Positions 33,574-43,793 of a stretch of 64,000 bases of DNA are shown one piece after another; position 1 is the stretch's first letter, and every line of letters starts with the position of its first letter. The notes beneath the pieces are model-generated. The model saw only the letters and a list, made by a program, of their open reading frames with translations, searched no databases and was not told the DNA's origin. The translations under genes were made by a program, and so were the position numbers. Source of the DNA: Streptomyces sp. DH12 (GTDB taxonomy: Bacteria > Actinomycetota > Actinomycetes > Streptomycetales > Streptomycetaceae); contig NZ_JAHWGT010000013.1 in assembly GCF_020873895.1 (NCBI RefSeq), positions 124,001 to 188,000 of the forward strand, read 5' to 3'.

Positions 33574-35307
33574 GTGCTCAGACAACTACTCCGCAACCAC
33601 CTGGCGCCGTACCGGCGGCCCATAGCCTTCCTGGTGGCGCTCCAACTGCTCCAGACGGGCGCCACCCTCTATCTGCCGACGCTCAACGCCGACATCATCG
33701 ACAAGGGGGTCGTGGTCGGCGACACCGGCTACGTCCTGACGTACGGCGCGGTCATGATCGCGGTCTCCGTGGTGCAGGTGGCGGGCAACATCGGCGCCGT
33801 CCACTACGGCGCCAGGACCGCCGCCGCGCTCGGCCGGGACGTGCGGGCGGCCGTCTTCGACCGGGTGCAGTCCTTCTCGGCGCGCGAGCTCGGCCGGTTC
33901 GGCGCGCCGTCGCTCATCACCCGCACCACCAACGACGTCCAGCAGGTGCAGACGCTGGTCCTGATGGCGTTCACGCTGATGGTGTCCGCGCCCATCATGT
34001 GTGTCGGCGGGATCGTGCTGGCGCTGGGTCAGGACGTGCCGCTGTCGGCGGTGCTGCTGGCCGTGGTGCCGGTGCTGAGCGTGTCCGTGGGGCTGGTCGT
34101 GGCGCGGATGCGGCCGCTTTTCCGCACCATGCAGGAGCGGTTGGACACGGTGAACCGGGTGCTGCGCGAGCAGATCACCGGCAACCGCGTCATCCGGGCG
34201 TTCGTCCGCGACGCGTACGAGCGCGAGCGGTTCCGGGGCGCGAACCGCGAGCTGACCGACGTGTCGGTCTCCGCGGGGCGGCTGATGGCGCTGATGTTCC
34301 CGACCGTGATGACGGTCATCAACTTCTCCAGCGTCGCCGTGGTGTGGTTCGGCGCCCACCGGATCGACGACGGCGGGATGGAGATCGGCGCGCTCACCGC
34401 GTTCCTCGCGTACCTGATGCAGATCGTGATGGCCGTGATGATGGCCACCTTCATGTTCATGATGGTGCCGCGGGCCGAGGTGTGCGCCGAGCGCATCGAG
34501 GAGGTGCTGCGCACCGAGACGAGCGTGCGCCCGCCCGTCGCGCCGGTGGAAGCGCTGTCGGGGCGCGGCCGGCTGGAGGTCCGGGGCGCCGACTTCCGCT
34601 ACCCGGGCGCGGAGGAGCCCGTGCTGCGGGGCGTCGACCTGGTGGCCGGGCCGGGTGAGACCACCGCGGTCATCGGCTCGACCGGCAGCGGAAAGTCGAC
34701 GCTGCTGGGCCTGGTGCCGCGGCTGTTCGACGTGACCGGCGGCCGGGTGCTGGTCGACGGCGTCGACGTGCGGGAGCTGGACCCCGCGGTCATCGCCCGC
34801 ACGGTGGGGCTCGTCCCGCAGCGGCCGTACCTGTTCTCCGGTACGGTCGCGACGAACCTGCGCTACGGGCGGCCCGACGCGACCGACGACGAGCTGTGGC
34901 AGGCGCTGGAGACCGCCCAGGCCGCCGACTTCGTCCGGGATCTGGAGGGCGGGCTGGACGCGCCGATCTCGCAGGGCGGCACCAACGTGTCCGGTGGCCA
35001 GCGGCAGCGGCTGGCGATCGCCCGGACGCTGGTGCAGCGGCCGGAGATCTACCTCTTCGACGACTCCTTCTCGGCGCTCGACTACCGGACCGACGCGCGC
35101 CTGCGGGCGGCGCTGGCGCGGGACACCGCCGGGGCGACGGTGGTGATCGTCGCGCAGCGGGTGTCGACGATCAGGGACGCCGACCGGATCGTCGTCCTGG
35201 ACGGGGGCCGGGTCGTGGGGACGGGGCGGCACGCCGAACTCATGGCGGACAACGACACCTACCGGGAGATCGTGCTCTCCCAGCTGACCGAGGCGGAGGC
35301 GGCCTGA
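33574..35307 (+). CDS. ABC exporter half-transporter, degenerate-site subunit (pair A)
   Basis: 577 residues: a type IV exporter membrane domain (six segments, residues ~15-310, with the TM-loop motif LITRTTNDVQQVQTL) and a nucleotide-binding domain. Walker A is STGSGKSTL, the signature is NVSGGQRQRL and Walker B is YLFDDSFSALD, where the catalytic Glu is replaced by Asp. This is the usual partner of a canonical subunit in heterodimeric exporters (BmrCD/TM287-288 type). The GTG at 33574 was chosen. Its stop overlaps the next gene by one base (TGATG). Confidence 0.92.
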   Translation: MLRQLLRNHLAPYRRPIAFLVALQLLQTGATLYLPTLNADIIDKGVVVGDTGYVLTYGAVMIAVSVVQVAGNIGAVHYGARTAAALGRDVRAAVFDRVQSFSARELGRFGAPSLITRTTNDVQQVQTLVLMAFTLMVSAPIMCVGGIVLALGQDVPLSAVLLAVVPVLSVSVGLVVARMRPLFRTMQERLDTVNRVLREQITGNRVIRAFVRDAYERERFRGANRELTDVSVSAGRLMALMFPTVMTVINFSSVAVVWFGAHRIDDGGMEIGALTAFLAYLMQIVMAVMMATFMFMMVPRAEVCAERIEEVLRTETSVRPPVAPVEALSGRGRLEVRGADFRYPGAEEPVLRGVDLVAGPGETTAVIGSTGSGKSTLLGLVPRLFDVTGGRVLVDGVDVRELDPAVIARTVGLVPQRPYLFSGTVATNLRYGRPDATDDELWQALETAQAADFVRDLEGGLDAPISQGGTNVSGGQRQRLAIARTLVQRPEIYLFDDSFSALDYRTDARLRAALARDTAGATVVIVAQRVSTIRDADRIVVLDGGRVVGTGRHAELMADNDTYREIVLSQLTEAEAA

Positions 35308-37229
35308 TGGCTCCTGGCGGACCGAGCGCGGGGGGTCCGGGCGACCGGTCCACCGACTTCAAGAACTCCTTCAAGCGGCTGCTGGCGCGGCTGCGGCAGG
35401 AGAGGGCCGCGCTGTGGACCATGGTCGCGGCGGGCGTGCTGAGCGTGGCGGCGGCGGTGGTCGGGCCGAAGATACTCGGCCGGGCGACGGACCTGGTGTT
35501 CGCCGGGGTCGTCGGCCGCGGCATGCCGGAGGGCGGCACCAAGGAGGAGGCGGTCGCCGCGGTGCGGGAGCGCGGCGACGACGGGCTCGCGGACATGCTG
35601 TCGGGGGTGGACTTCACCCCGGGCCGGGGCATCGACTTCGGTGCCGTCGGCGACGTGCTGCTGCTGGCACTGGCCGTGTACACCGTCGCCGGGCTGCTCA
35701 TGCTGGTGTCGACCCGGATGTCGATCCGCGTCATCAACCGCACCGTGTACCGGCTGCGCGAGGACGTGCAGGCGAAGCTGGAGCGGCTGCCGCTGTCGTA
35801 CTTCGACCGGGCGCGGCGCGGCGAGGTGCTGAGCCGGGCGACGAACGACCTCGACAACATCGGCCAGACGCTCCAGCAGACCATGGGCCAGCTGATCAAC
35901 TCGGCGCTGACGGTGCTGGGCGTGCTGGTGATGATGTTCTGGATCTCCCCGCTCCTCGCGCTGGTGGCGCTGGTGACCGTGCCGCTGTCGGTGGTCGTGG
36001 CGGCGCGGGTCGGCAAGCGGTCGCAGCCGCAGTTCGTGCGCCAGTGGAAGGCGACCGGCCGGCTCAACGCCCACGTCGAGGAGATGTATTCGGGGCACGC
36101 GCTGGTGAAGGTCTTCGGCCGGCAGGAGGAGGCGGCGCGGGACTTCCGCGAGCAGAACGACGAGCTGTACGAGGCGGGGTTCCGGGCGCAGTTCACCTCC
36201 GGGCTGATGCAGCCGCTGATGTTCTTCGTGTCGAACGTCAACTACGTGCTGGTCGCGGTGGTCGGCGGGCTGCGGGTGGCGTCCGGGACGCTGTCGATCG
36301 GCGACGTGCAGGCGTTCATCCAGTACTCCCGGCAGTTCTCCATGCCGCTGACGCAGCTGGCCTCCATGGCGAACCTGCTCCAGTCCGGCGTCGCGTCGGC
36401 GGAGCGGGTCTTCGAGCTGCTGGACGCGCGGGAGCAGCCCGAGTCGCCGGCGCTGGAGCGTCCGGGCCGGCTGGGCGGGGCGGTGGCGCTGGAGTCGGTG
36501 TCCTTCCGGTACGAGCCGGACAGGCCGCTCATCGAGGACCTGTCGCTGACGGTGCGACCGGGGCAGACGGTCGCGATCGTCGGGCCGACGGGGGCGGGCA
36601 AGACCACCCTCGTCAACCTGCTCATGCGGTTCTACGAGGTCACCTCCGGCCGGATCCTGCTGGACGGCGTGGACGCGGCGCGCATGTCCCGGGAGGAGCT
36701 GCGCTCCTCGATCGGGATGGTGCTCCAGGACGCGTGGCTGTTCGGCGGGACCATCGCGGAGAACATCGCGTACGGCGCGGCGGCCGGCCGTGAGGTGACG
36801 CGCGCGGAGATCGAGGAGGCGGCGCGGGCCGCGCACGCCGACCGCTTCGTCCGCACGCTGCCCGACGGCTACGACACCGTCCTCGACGACGAGGGGGCGG
36901 GGGTCAGCGCCGGCGAGAAGCAGTTGATCACCATCGCGCGGGCGTTCCTGTCGGACCCGGTGATCCTCGTCCTGGACGAGGCGACGAGTTCGGTGGACAC
37001 GCGCACGGAGGTGCTCATCCAGAAGGCGATGGCGCGGCTCGCCCACGGGCGGACCAGCTTCGTCATCGCGCACCGCCTGTCGACGATCCGCGACGCCGAC
37101 GTGATCTTGGTGATGGAGAATGGCTCCATCGTCGAACAGGGCACACACGACGGGCTGCTGGCCGCGGAGGGCGCCTACGCCCGCCTGTACGCCGCGCAGT
37201 TCGCCGAGGCCGTGGCCGAGGTCGACTGA
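35307..37229 (+). CDS. ABC exporter half-transporter, consensus-site subunit (pair A)
   Basis: 640 residues: an N-terminal extension, a membrane domain containing a ~60-residue hydrophilic insert after TM1 (GMPEGGTKEEAVAAVRERGD), then an NBD with Walker A PTGAGKTTL, a degenerate signature GVSAGEKQLI and a canonical Walker B ILVLDEATSSVD. It complements the upstream subunit, so one composite ATP site is active and one degenerate. The substrate is unknown; drugs, lipids or peptides are typical. The TGATG overlap indicates coupled translation. Confidence 0.93.
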   Translation: MAPGGPSAGGPGDRSTDFKNSFKRLLARLRQERAALWTMVAAGVLSVAAAVVGPKILGRATDLVFAGVVGRGMPEGGTKEEAVAAVRERGDDGLADMLSGVDFTPGRGIDFGAVGDVLLLALAVYTVAGLLMLVSTRMSIRVINRTVYRLREDVQAKLERLPLSYFDRARRGEVLSRATNDLDNIGQTLQQTMGQLINSALTVLGVLVMMFWISPLLALVALVTVPLSVVVAARVGKRSQPQFVRQWKATGRLNAHVEEMYSGHALVKVFGRQEEAARDFREQNDELYEAGFRAQFTSGLMQPLMFFVSNVNYVLVAVVGGLRVASGTLSIGDVQAFIQYSRQFSMPLTQLASMANLLQSGVASAERVFELLDAREQPESPALERPGRLGGAVALESVSFRYEPDRPLIEDLSLTVRPGQTVAIVGPTGAGKTTLVNLLMRFYEVTSGRILLDGVDAARMSREELRSSIGMVLQDAWLFGGTIAENIAYGAAAGREVTRAEIEEAARAAHADRFVRTLPDGYDTVLDDEGAGVSAGEKQLITIARAFLSDPVILVLDEATSSVDTRTEVLIQKAMARLAHGRTSFVIAHRLSTIRDADVILVMENGSIVEQGTHDGLLAAEGAYARLYAAQFAEAVAEVD

Positions 37230-37256
37230 CCGCGCAGGGCAACGAAGGGGGACGGC

Positions 37257-37598
37257 ATGGCGACGGGCTCGGGACCGGAGCACCGCACACCGGACGACGG
37301 GACACCGGAGGACCGCGCGCAGGACGGCGGGACGCGCAAGGACGCATCGGAGGGTGCTCCTGACGGCGCCCCCGGCGGTGCGGCGGGTGACGCGTCCGCG
37401 GGCGACGGCGAGGCGGGGAAGGCCGGTGGCGGGCTGGGCATCGCGGTCGGTCTGCCCCTGGGCGTCGCGCTGGGCTTGGCGTACGGGGCGGCCACCGGCG
37501 ACCTGGCGATGGGCATCGCCTTCGGCATCCCCGTCGGCATGGTCCTCGGGGTCGCCTTCGGCTCCGGCCGCCGCGATGGCGGGAAGGCCGGCGGGTAG
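37257..37598 (+). CDS. Small protein with Gly-rich membrane segments
   Basis: 113 residues. The first ~60 are hydrophilic, Gly/Asp/Ala-rich and probably disordered. The C-terminal half has two Gly-zipper-like hydrophobic stretches (LGIAVGLPLGVALGLAYGAA and GDLAMGIAFGIPVGMVLGVAFG). The start follows AAGGGGGAC and lies 28 bp after the ABC pair on the same strand, so it may belong to that operon. No function was recognised. Confidence 0.7.
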   Translation: MATGSGPEHRTPDDGTPEDRAQDGGTRKDASEGAPDGAPGGAAGDASAGDGEAGKAGGGLGIAVGLPLGVALGLAYGAATGDLAMGIAFGIPVGMVLGVAFGSGRRDGGKAGG

Positions 37599-37649
37599 CC
37601 CCGCCGACGGGTGGCCGCGCCGCCGGTCGGCCGGGCCTACGGGCGACGG

Positions 37650-38765
37650 TCAGTCCAGGTAGCCGCGCAGCTGCTCGGCGTAGGCGTGGTCCCGCAGCTT
37701 GCCGAGGGTCTTCGACTCGATCTGGCGGATGCGTTCGCGCGTCACGCCGAAGAGCCGTCCGATCTCCTCCAGGGTGCGGGGCCGGCCGTCGACCAGCCCG
37801 TACCGCAGCTGGACGACCTCCCGCTCGCGCTCCCCGAGCGTGGACAGCACGGCCTCCAGGTGCTCCCGGAGGAGCAGGAACGCGGCGGACTCCACGGGGG
37901 ACGCCGCGTCGCCGTCCTCGATGAGGTCGCCGAGGGCCACGTCGTCCTCCTCGCCGACCGGCGCGTGGAGGGAGACCGGCTCCTGGGCCAGCCGCAGCAC
38001 CTCGCCGATCCGCTCGGGCGGCAGGTCGAGGTGGGCGGCGACCTCGACGGCGGTGGGCTCCTGCCCGTGCTCCTGGAGCATCCGCCGCTGCACGCGCACC
38101 ACCCGGTTGATCAGCTCCACGACGTGGACAGGCACGCGGATGGTCCGGGCCTGGTCGGCGACGGCCCGGGACATCGCCTGGCGGATCCACCAGGTGGCGT
38201 AGGTGGAGAACTTGTAGCCGCGGGCGTAGTCGAACTTCTCGACGGCGCGGATCAGGCCGAGGTTGCCCTCCTGGACCAGGTCGAGCATGGTCAGGCCGCG
38301 GCCGACGTACCGCTTCGCCACGGAGACGACGAGCCGCAGGTTCGCCTCGATGAGGCGGCGCTTGGCCATGCGGCCCATGACGACGAGCGTGTCGAGGTCG
38401 TGGGCGAGCCGGGTGTCCGGGTCGGGGGTGCGGGCGAGCTTCTCCTCGGCGAAGAGGCCCGCCTCGACCCGGCGGGCCAGCTCGACCTCCTCGGCGGCGG
38501 TGAGCAGCGGGATGCGCCCGATCTCCCGCAGGTACTGCCGGAACAGGTCGGACGACGGCCCGGCGGCCGGGTCCGCGGCGGAGCGCGCCGGGAGGCCCGC
38601 CGCGGCCGCCTGCGGGACCGCGTCGTCCGGTACGACCGCCGCCGGTGCCGCGGCGTCCGGGAGCGCGGTGTCGCGGACGGCGTCCGCCGGCGCTCGGGGG
38701 TGGTCCTGCGGCCGGCCCGCCAGGGGGATGACGTCGGCGACATCGGTCGGGGTCCGGGTCTGCAC
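37650..38765 (-). CDS. hrdA: Principal-type RNA polymerase sigma factor (HrdA-like)
   Basis: 371 residues of the sigma-70 group 1/2 type. Region 1.2 is [17 protein letters not shown]; region 2 contains [35 protein letters not shown]; region 4 ends [18 protein letters not shown]. Region 1.1 is replaced by a short Ala/Pro-rich N-terminus, as in HrdA/C/D-type factors rather than the longer HrdB. The GTG at 38765 follows GGAGGT by 7 bases. Location next to dnaG matches hrdA of S. coelicolor; the paralogue assignment rests on that. Confidence 0.9.
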   Translation of the reverse strand: MQTRTPTDVADVIPLAGRPQDHPRAPADAVRDTALPDAAAPAAVVPDDAVPQAAAAGLPARSAADPAAGPSSDLFRQYLREIGRIPLLTAAEEVELARRVEAGLFAEEKLARTPDPDTRLAHDLDTLVVMGRMAKRRLIEANLRLVVSVAKRYVGRGLTMLDLVQEGNLGLIRAVEKFDYARGYKFSTYATWWIRQAMSRAVADQARTIRVPVHVVELINRVVRVQRRMLQEHGQEPTAVEVAAHLDLPPERIGEVLRLAQEPVSLHAPVGEEDDVALGDLIEDGDAASPVESAAFLLLREHLEAVLSTLGEREREVVQLRYGLVDGRPRTLEEIGRLFGVTRERIRQIESKTLGKLRDHAYAEQLRGYLD

Positions 38766-39013
38766 GGGGGCGACCTCCAGGTGATCGCTGCCGGTTCGGG
38801 GCGTACGGCGGCGGGACGGCGCGGGCCTGCCGCGCCGGTTCACCGTGCCGGTCCGAGGCTGCGCCCCCAGTGTGGGGTACGACACAGGACCGCCACGAGG
38901 GTCGTGCGCCCACTTTTTGCGACCGGTGCGTGACGGCGCGACCACGGGTGGACACGGACCGGGGCCGGGCGCGGGCCGGGCGCCGGGCCGGCGCGGCACC
39001 GGGCGCGGGGCCG

Positions 39014-40912
39014 TCAGAGGGCGTCGGCGCCCCGGTTGCGCAGCGACTGCGCGTACTGCTGGAGGACCCACAGCTCGTTCTGGACGGCCGCGAACCGCTC
39101 CGGGTCGCCCTGCCCGCCGAGGCGGGTGAGGGAGCCCTGGACGTCGCGGATGCGGCGGTCGACGGCGCGGAGGCGGACCTGGACGAGGTGGTCGCCCGCG
39201 TACGTCTCGTCGACGGTGCGCCCGTGGATGACCTCCACGGCCAGCTCCGTGACGAGGGCGCGCACCGTGTCGTCGGGGGCGGCGTCCCGCACCCGCGCCA
39301 GGTACTCGGCGGCGTCGTGGACGCCCTGTTCCGCGCCGCCCGCGTCGGCGATGGTACGGCGGACCGCGGCGTAGGGCGGGGCGGTGAACTCGTCGGCGCC
39401 GTACGCGTCGAAGGCGGGCGAGACGAGCGCCGGGTACTGGAGGGCGAGCTTGAGCAGCTCCCGCTCGGTGCGGTGGGCGGGGCTGCGGAGGTTCAGCGCG
39501 GGCCCGGAGAGGACCACGGGCGCCGCGGCGGACTCGCCGGACGGGGCGTGGCGCGCGGGCGCCGGGCCGCGGCCGCCGCGGTCCCTGGCCCAGCGGGCGA
39601 GCTGGGCGACGCGCTTGACGACGAACTGCGTGTCGAGGATGCCGAGCATCCCGGCGAGCTGCACGGCCACCTCGTGCTGCGAGGCGACGTTCTTGATGCG
39701 GGCGACGATCGGCGCGGCCTCGTCGAGGGCGGCGGCGCGGCCGGCCGGGGTCTCCAGGTCGTACCGGCCCACGATCTGGCGCAGCGCGAACTCGAAGAGC
39801 GGGGTGCGGGGCTCGACGAGGTCCGCGACGGCCTCGTCGCCCTTGGCGAGGCGCAGCTCGCACGGGTCCATGCCGTCCGGGGCGATGGCGATGTAGGTCT
39901 CGGCGGCGAACTTCTGGTCGTCCTCGAAGGCGCGCAGCGCGGCCTTCTGGCCGGCGGCGTCGCCGTCGAAGGTGAAGATGACGCGGGCCGAGCCGTTGTC
40001 CATCAGCAGCCGGCGGAGGATCTTGATGTGGTCGCCGCCGAAGGCGGTGCCGCAGGTGGCGATGGCGGTGGTGATCCCGGCGAGGTGGCAGGCCATGACG
40101 TCGGTGTAGCCCTCGACGACGACGGCCCGGCTGGACTTGGCGATGTCCTTCTTGGCGAGGTCGATGCCGTACAGCACCTGCGACTTCTTGTAGATCGGCG
40201 TCTCGGGCGTGTTGAGGTACTTGGGCCCGTTGTCGTCGTCGCGGAGCTTGCGCGCGCCGAAGCCGACGACGTCGCCGCCGACGTCGCGGATGGGCCACAT
40301 CAGCCGGCCGCGGAACCGGTCGATGGGGTTGCGGCGGCTCTCCTGGGCGAGCCCGGAGACGAGCAGCTCCTTGTCGGTGAAGCCCTTCCCGCGCAGGTAG
40401 CGGGTGAGGTGGTCCCAGCCGGCGGGGCTGTAGCCGACGCCGAAGTGCCGGGCGGCGGCCTGGTCGAAGCCGCGCTCGGCGAGGAACGCCCGGCCGATCT
40501 CGGCCTCGGCGCCGTCCAGCTGCTCGGCGTAGAACTCGGCGGCGGCCTTGTGCGCCTCGATCAGCCGGATCCGCTCGCCGCGCTGGTGCCCGGGGTTGTA
40601 GCCGCCCTCCTCGTACCGCAGCGTGATGCCCGCCTTGCCGGCGAGGCGCTCGACCGTCTCCGAGAAGGAGAGGTGGTCGATCTTCATCACGAAGGCGATG
40701 GTGTCCCCGCCCTCCTGGCAGCCGAAGCAGTGGAAGAGGCCCTTGGCGGGGCTGACCTGGAAGGAGGGGGACTTCTCGTCGTGGAAGGGGCACAGGCCCT
40801 TGAGGTTGCCGCCGCCCGCGCTGCGCAGCTGGAGGTACTCGGACACGACGGCGTCGATCGGGACCGCGTCCCGTACCGCCTTCACGTCGTCATCGTTGAT
40901 CCTGCCTGCCAC
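39014..40912 (-). CDS. dnaG: DNA primase DnaG
   Basis: 632 residues. An N-terminal CHC2 zinc finger ([11 protein letters not shown]...FHCFGC), the RNA-polymerase core with the Toprim motif [23 protein letters not shown] and [13 protein letters not shown], and a C-terminal DnaB-binding helical domain ending [17 protein letters not shown]. It synthesises RNA primers at the replication fork. GTG start. It lies 248 bp upstream of hrdA on the same strand, a conserved streptomycete arrangement recalling the rpsU-dnaG-rpoD operon. Confidence 0.97.
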   Translation of the reverse strand: MAGRINDDDVKAVRDAVPIDAVVSEYLQLRSAGGGNLKGLCPFHDEKSPSFQVSPAKGLFHCFGCQEGGDTIAFVMKIDHLSFSETVERLAGKAGITLRYEEGGYNPGHQRGERIRLIEAHKAAAEFYAEQLDGAEAEIGRAFLAERGFDQAAARHFGVGYSPAGWDHLTRYLRGKGFTDKELLVSGLAQESRRNPIDRFRGRLMWPIRDVGGDVVGFGARKLRDDDNGPKYLNTPETPIYKKSQVLYGIDLAKKDIAKSSRAVVVEGYTDVMACHLAGITTAIATCGTAFGGDHIKILRRLLMDNGSARVIFTFDGDAAGQKAALRAFEDDQKFAAETYIAIAPDGMDPCELRLAKGDEAVADLVEPRTPLFEFALRQIVGRYDLETPAGRAAALDEAAPIVARIKNVASQHEVAVQLAGMLGILDTQFVVKRVAQLARWARDRGGRGPAPARHAPSGESAAAPVVLSGPALNLRSPAHRTERELLKLALQYPALVSPAFDAYGADEFTAPPYAAVRRTIADAGGAEQGVHDAAEYLARVRDAAPDDTVRALVTELAVEVIHGRTVDETYAGDHLVQVRLRAVDRRIRDVQGSLTRLGGQGDPERFAAVQNELWVLQQYAQSLRNRGADAL

Positions 40913-40986
40913 GCAAGGATTCTACGGGGGTCCGGGAGGTCGCCACCCCGGACCGGCACGGCACGGCGGTCCGGGGGCGCCCCCGC

Positions 40987-42264
40987 CTACGCGGAGGGGA
41001 GCAGGGAGCCCAGCGGGACCGCCGGGTCGGCCAGCGCCTCGGGGTCGACGGTGGTGCCCGCCGCGCCCGCCCGGACCAGGGCCTGGACGGGCCCGGTGAC
41101 GTCCCACACGTTCACGTTCATCCCGGCCAGGACCCGGCGGTCCTTCAGCCAGAACGCGATGAACTGGCGCCTCCCCGCGTCACCGCGCAGCACGACCTGG
41201 TCGTACGAGCCGGGCGGGGCCCAGCCGGAGTACTCCAGGCCCAGGTCGTACTGGTCGGAGAAGAAGTACGGCACCCGGTCGTAGGAGACGTCGCGGCCGA
41301 GCATGGCGCGGGCGGCGGCGGGGCCGCCGTTGAGGGCGTTCGCCCAGTGCTCGACGCGCAGCCGGACGCCGAGGAGGGGGTGGTCGGCGGCGGCGACGTC
41401 GCCGGCGGCGTGGATGCGGGGGTCGGAGGTGCGCAGCGCGGCGTCGACCGCGACGCCGCCGCCGAGGGCGGGGTCGACGAGGGCGAGCCCGGCGGCCTCG
41501 GCGAGCGCGGTGCGCGGGGTGGCGCCGACCGCCACGAGCACGGCGTGCGCCGGGTGCTCCTCGCCGTCCTCGGTGCGCGCGGCGAGCACCATGCCGTCCT
41601 GGCCGACGATCTCGGACAGGCGGGTGCCGAGCGCGAAGCGGACGCCGTGGCCGGCGTGCAGGTCGGTGAAGAACTGGCCGAGCTCGGGGCCGAGCGCGTG
41701 GTGGAGCGGGGTGGGGGCCGGTTCGACGACCGTCACCTCGGCGCCGTAGCCGCGGGCCGCCGCCGCGACCTCCAGGCCGAGCCACCCGGCGCCCGCGACG
41801 ACGAGGTGGCCGTTGCCGCGGCCGAGGGCGGCGAGGACGCCTTGGAGCCGGTCGGCGTCGGCGAGGCCGCGCAGGTGGTGGACGCCGAGGAGGCCGGTGC
41901 CGGGCACGTCGAGGCGGCGCGGCTCGGCGCCGGTGGCCAGGAGCAGCTTGTCGTAGTGGATCGTGGCGCCGTCGCCGAGCCGGACCGCCCGCTGCTCGCG
42001 GTCGACGGCGGTGACGGGCTGTCCGAGGTGCAGCTCGACGTCCGCCCCGGCGTACCAGGCGGGCTCGTGGACGAAGACGCCGTCGCGCGGGTCCTTGCCG
42101 GCGAGGTAGCCCTTGGAGAGCGGCGGCCGTTCGTAGGGGTGGTCGCGTTCGTCACCGACGAGGATCACCCGGCCGGAGAACCCTTCGGCGCGGAGCGTCT
42201 CCGCCGCCTTGGCGCCGGCCAGTCCCCCGCCCACGATGACGAAGGTCTCATCTGCGTCGACCAC
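40987..42264 (-). CDS. FAD-dependent ferredoxin/rubredoxin reductase-type oxidoreductase
   Basis: 425 residues with two dinucleotide-binding folds: FAD GGGLAGAKAAETLR near residue 10, NAD(P) AGAGWLGLEVAAAARG near residue 150, the AGDVAAADHP FAD motif near 280, and a C-terminal Reductase_C-like domain. It would pass electrons from NAD(P)H to a ferredoxin or Rieske partner for P450s or oxygenases; no such partner is adjacent. The GTG at 42264 follows GGGAGGCGACAA; a longer frame to 42288 lacks a ribosome site. Confidence 0.9.
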   Translation of the reverse strand: MVDADETFVIVGGGLAGAKAAETLRAEGFSGRVILVGDERDHPYERPPLSKGYLAGKDPRDGVFVHEPAWYAGADVELHLGQPVTAVDREQRAVRLGDGATIHYDKLLLATGAEPRRLDVPGTGLLGVHHLRGLADADRLQGVLAALGRGNGHLVVAGAGWLGLEVAAAARGYGAEVTVVEPAPTPLHHALGPELGQFFTDLHAGHGVRFALGTRLSEIVGQDGMVLAARTEDGEEHPAHAVLVAVGATPRTALAEAAGLALVDPALGGGVAVDAALRTSDPRIHAAGDVAAADHPLLGVRLRVEHWANALNGGPAAARAMLGRDVSYDRVPYFFSDQYDLGLEYSGWAPPGSYDQVVLRGDAGRRQFIAFWLKDRRVLAGMNVNVWDVTGPVQALVRAGAAGTTVDPEALADPAVPLGSLLPSA

Positions 42265-42380
42265 TTGTCGCCTCCCACCGGAATGCACCGTACGTCCTTG
42301 TCCACGCTACGCCCCGGCCCCCCGTGGGGCCCCGGGCACCTAGGGAGGGTCCCGCACGGCGGGTGGGTGCGGAAGAGGAC

Positions 42381-43748
42381 CTACCGAGCGCGGGGTGCCG
42401 TGAGGCGGGCGTGCAGGGCGCGCGCGGAGGTGTCGGTGAAGGAGGCGATCTGGTCGACGACGACCCGCTTGCGGGCGCGGTCGTCGGGGGCGGCCTCGAA
42501 CAGGGCGCGGAACTGGGGGTCGAGGTCGTCGGGGGCGCGCCGCACGAGCGCCTCGGCGAGCTCGGCGATGACGACGCGCTGGTCGGCGCGGAGGGCCTCC
42601 TGCTCGGCGCGCTGCATCACGTACCGGTCGGCGACGGCCTTGAGGACGGCGCACTCGTTGCGGGTCTCGCGGGGGACGACGAGGCGGGCGCCGTACCGGG
42701 TGAGCCGGCCCGATCCGTACGCCTGGCGGGTCGCGGCCTCGGCGGCGAGGCAGAAGCGGCCGATGAGCTGGCTGGTGGCGTCCTTGAGCCGGGCCTGGGC
42801 GAGGGCGGTGCCGTCGTAGCCGTGCGGCCACCACTCCTGTCCGAGGAGCCGGTCGAGGGCCTCGGCGAGCTCCTGCGGGTCGGTGTCGGCGGGGACGTAG
42901 CGGCCGGCGGCGACGCGCCAGATGTCGGCGCGTTCGGGGGCGGAGAGGAGGAGGCGCGGGTCGATGTGGCCGGCGTGCAGGCCGTCCTCGACGTCGTGGA
43001 CGGAGTAGGCGACGTCGTCGGACCAGTCCATGACCTGCGCCTCGAAGCAGGTGCCGCCCTCGGGGGCGCCGAGGCGGACCCACTCGAAGACGGGCAGGTC
43101 GTCCTCGTAGACGCCGAACTTCGGGGAGTGCGGGTCGGTGGGGTGCGCGCCGCGCGGCCAGGGGTACTTGGTGGCGGCGTCGAGGGCGGCGCGGGTGAGG
43201 TTGAGGCCGACGCTGACGGGCTCGCCGCCGGGGCCTCCGGGGACGAACCGCTTGGGTTCGATGCGGGTGAGCAGCCGCAGTGACTGGGCGTTGCCCTCGA
43301 AGCCGCCGCAGTCCTTGGCGAACTCGTTGAGCGCCTGCTCGCCGTTGTGCCCGAAGGGCGGGTGGCCCATGTCGTGGGCGAGGCAGGCGGCCTCGACGAG
43401 GTCGGGGTCGCAGCCGAGGGCGGCGCCCAGCTCGCGGCCGACCTGCGCGCACTCCAGGGAGTGGGTGAGCCGGGTGCGGGGGCTGGCGTCCCACGCGGCG
43501 AGGGTTCCGGGGGTGACGACCTGCGTCTTGCCGGCGAGCCGGCGCAGGGCGGCGGAGTGCAGGACGCGGGCCCGGTCGCGCTGGAAGGCGGTGCGGCCGG
43601 GGCGCTTGTCGGGTTCGGCGGCCCAGCGTTCCGTGGCCGTCTCGTCGTACGGGCCGGACGCGGGGCCGGCCCCGGCGTGCTGCGGGTGGTTCGTGAGGTT
43701 CGCGTGGTTCGTGTCGGTCGCCTGGGTCGTGCCTTCCATGCCGTTCAT
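42381..43748 (-). CDS. dgt: Deoxyguanosinetriphosphate triphosphohydrolase-like protein
   Basis: 455 residues of the HD-domain dNTPase family. The metal ligands lie in [28 protein letters not shown] (HD pair) and [17 protein letters not shown]. It removes triphosphate from dGTP or other dNTPs, controlling nucleotide pools. The N-terminal ~45 residues are Thr/Asn-rich and not conserved; an ATG three codons downstream is an alternative start. Its proximity to dnaG fits replication-linked context. Confidence 0.93.
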   Translation of the reverse strand: MNGMEGTTQATDTNHANLTNHPQHAGAGPASGPYDETATERWAAEPDKRPGRTAFQRDRARVLHSAALRRLAGKTQVVTPGTLAAWDASPRTRLTHSLECAQVGRELGAALGCDPDLVEAACLAHDMGHPPFGHNGEQALNEFAKDCGGFEGNAQSLRLLTRIEPKRFVPGGPGGEPVSVGLNLTRAALDAATKYPWPRGAHPTDPHSPKFGVYEDDLPVFEWVRLGAPEGGTCFEAQVMDWSDDVAYSVHDVEDGLHAGHIDPRLLLSAPERADIWRVAAGRYVPADTDPQELAEALDRLLGQEWWPHGYDGTALAQARLKDATSQLIGRFCLAAEAATRQAYGSGRLTRYGARLVVPRETRNECAVLKAVADRYVMQRAEQEALRADQRVVIAELAEALVRRAPDDLDPQFRALFEAAPDDRARKRVVVDQIASFTDTSARALHARLTAPRAR

Positions 43749-43793
43749 GCAGTGAAGGTAACCGCAGGGGGTGACGGTGATGCGCGCGGTGCG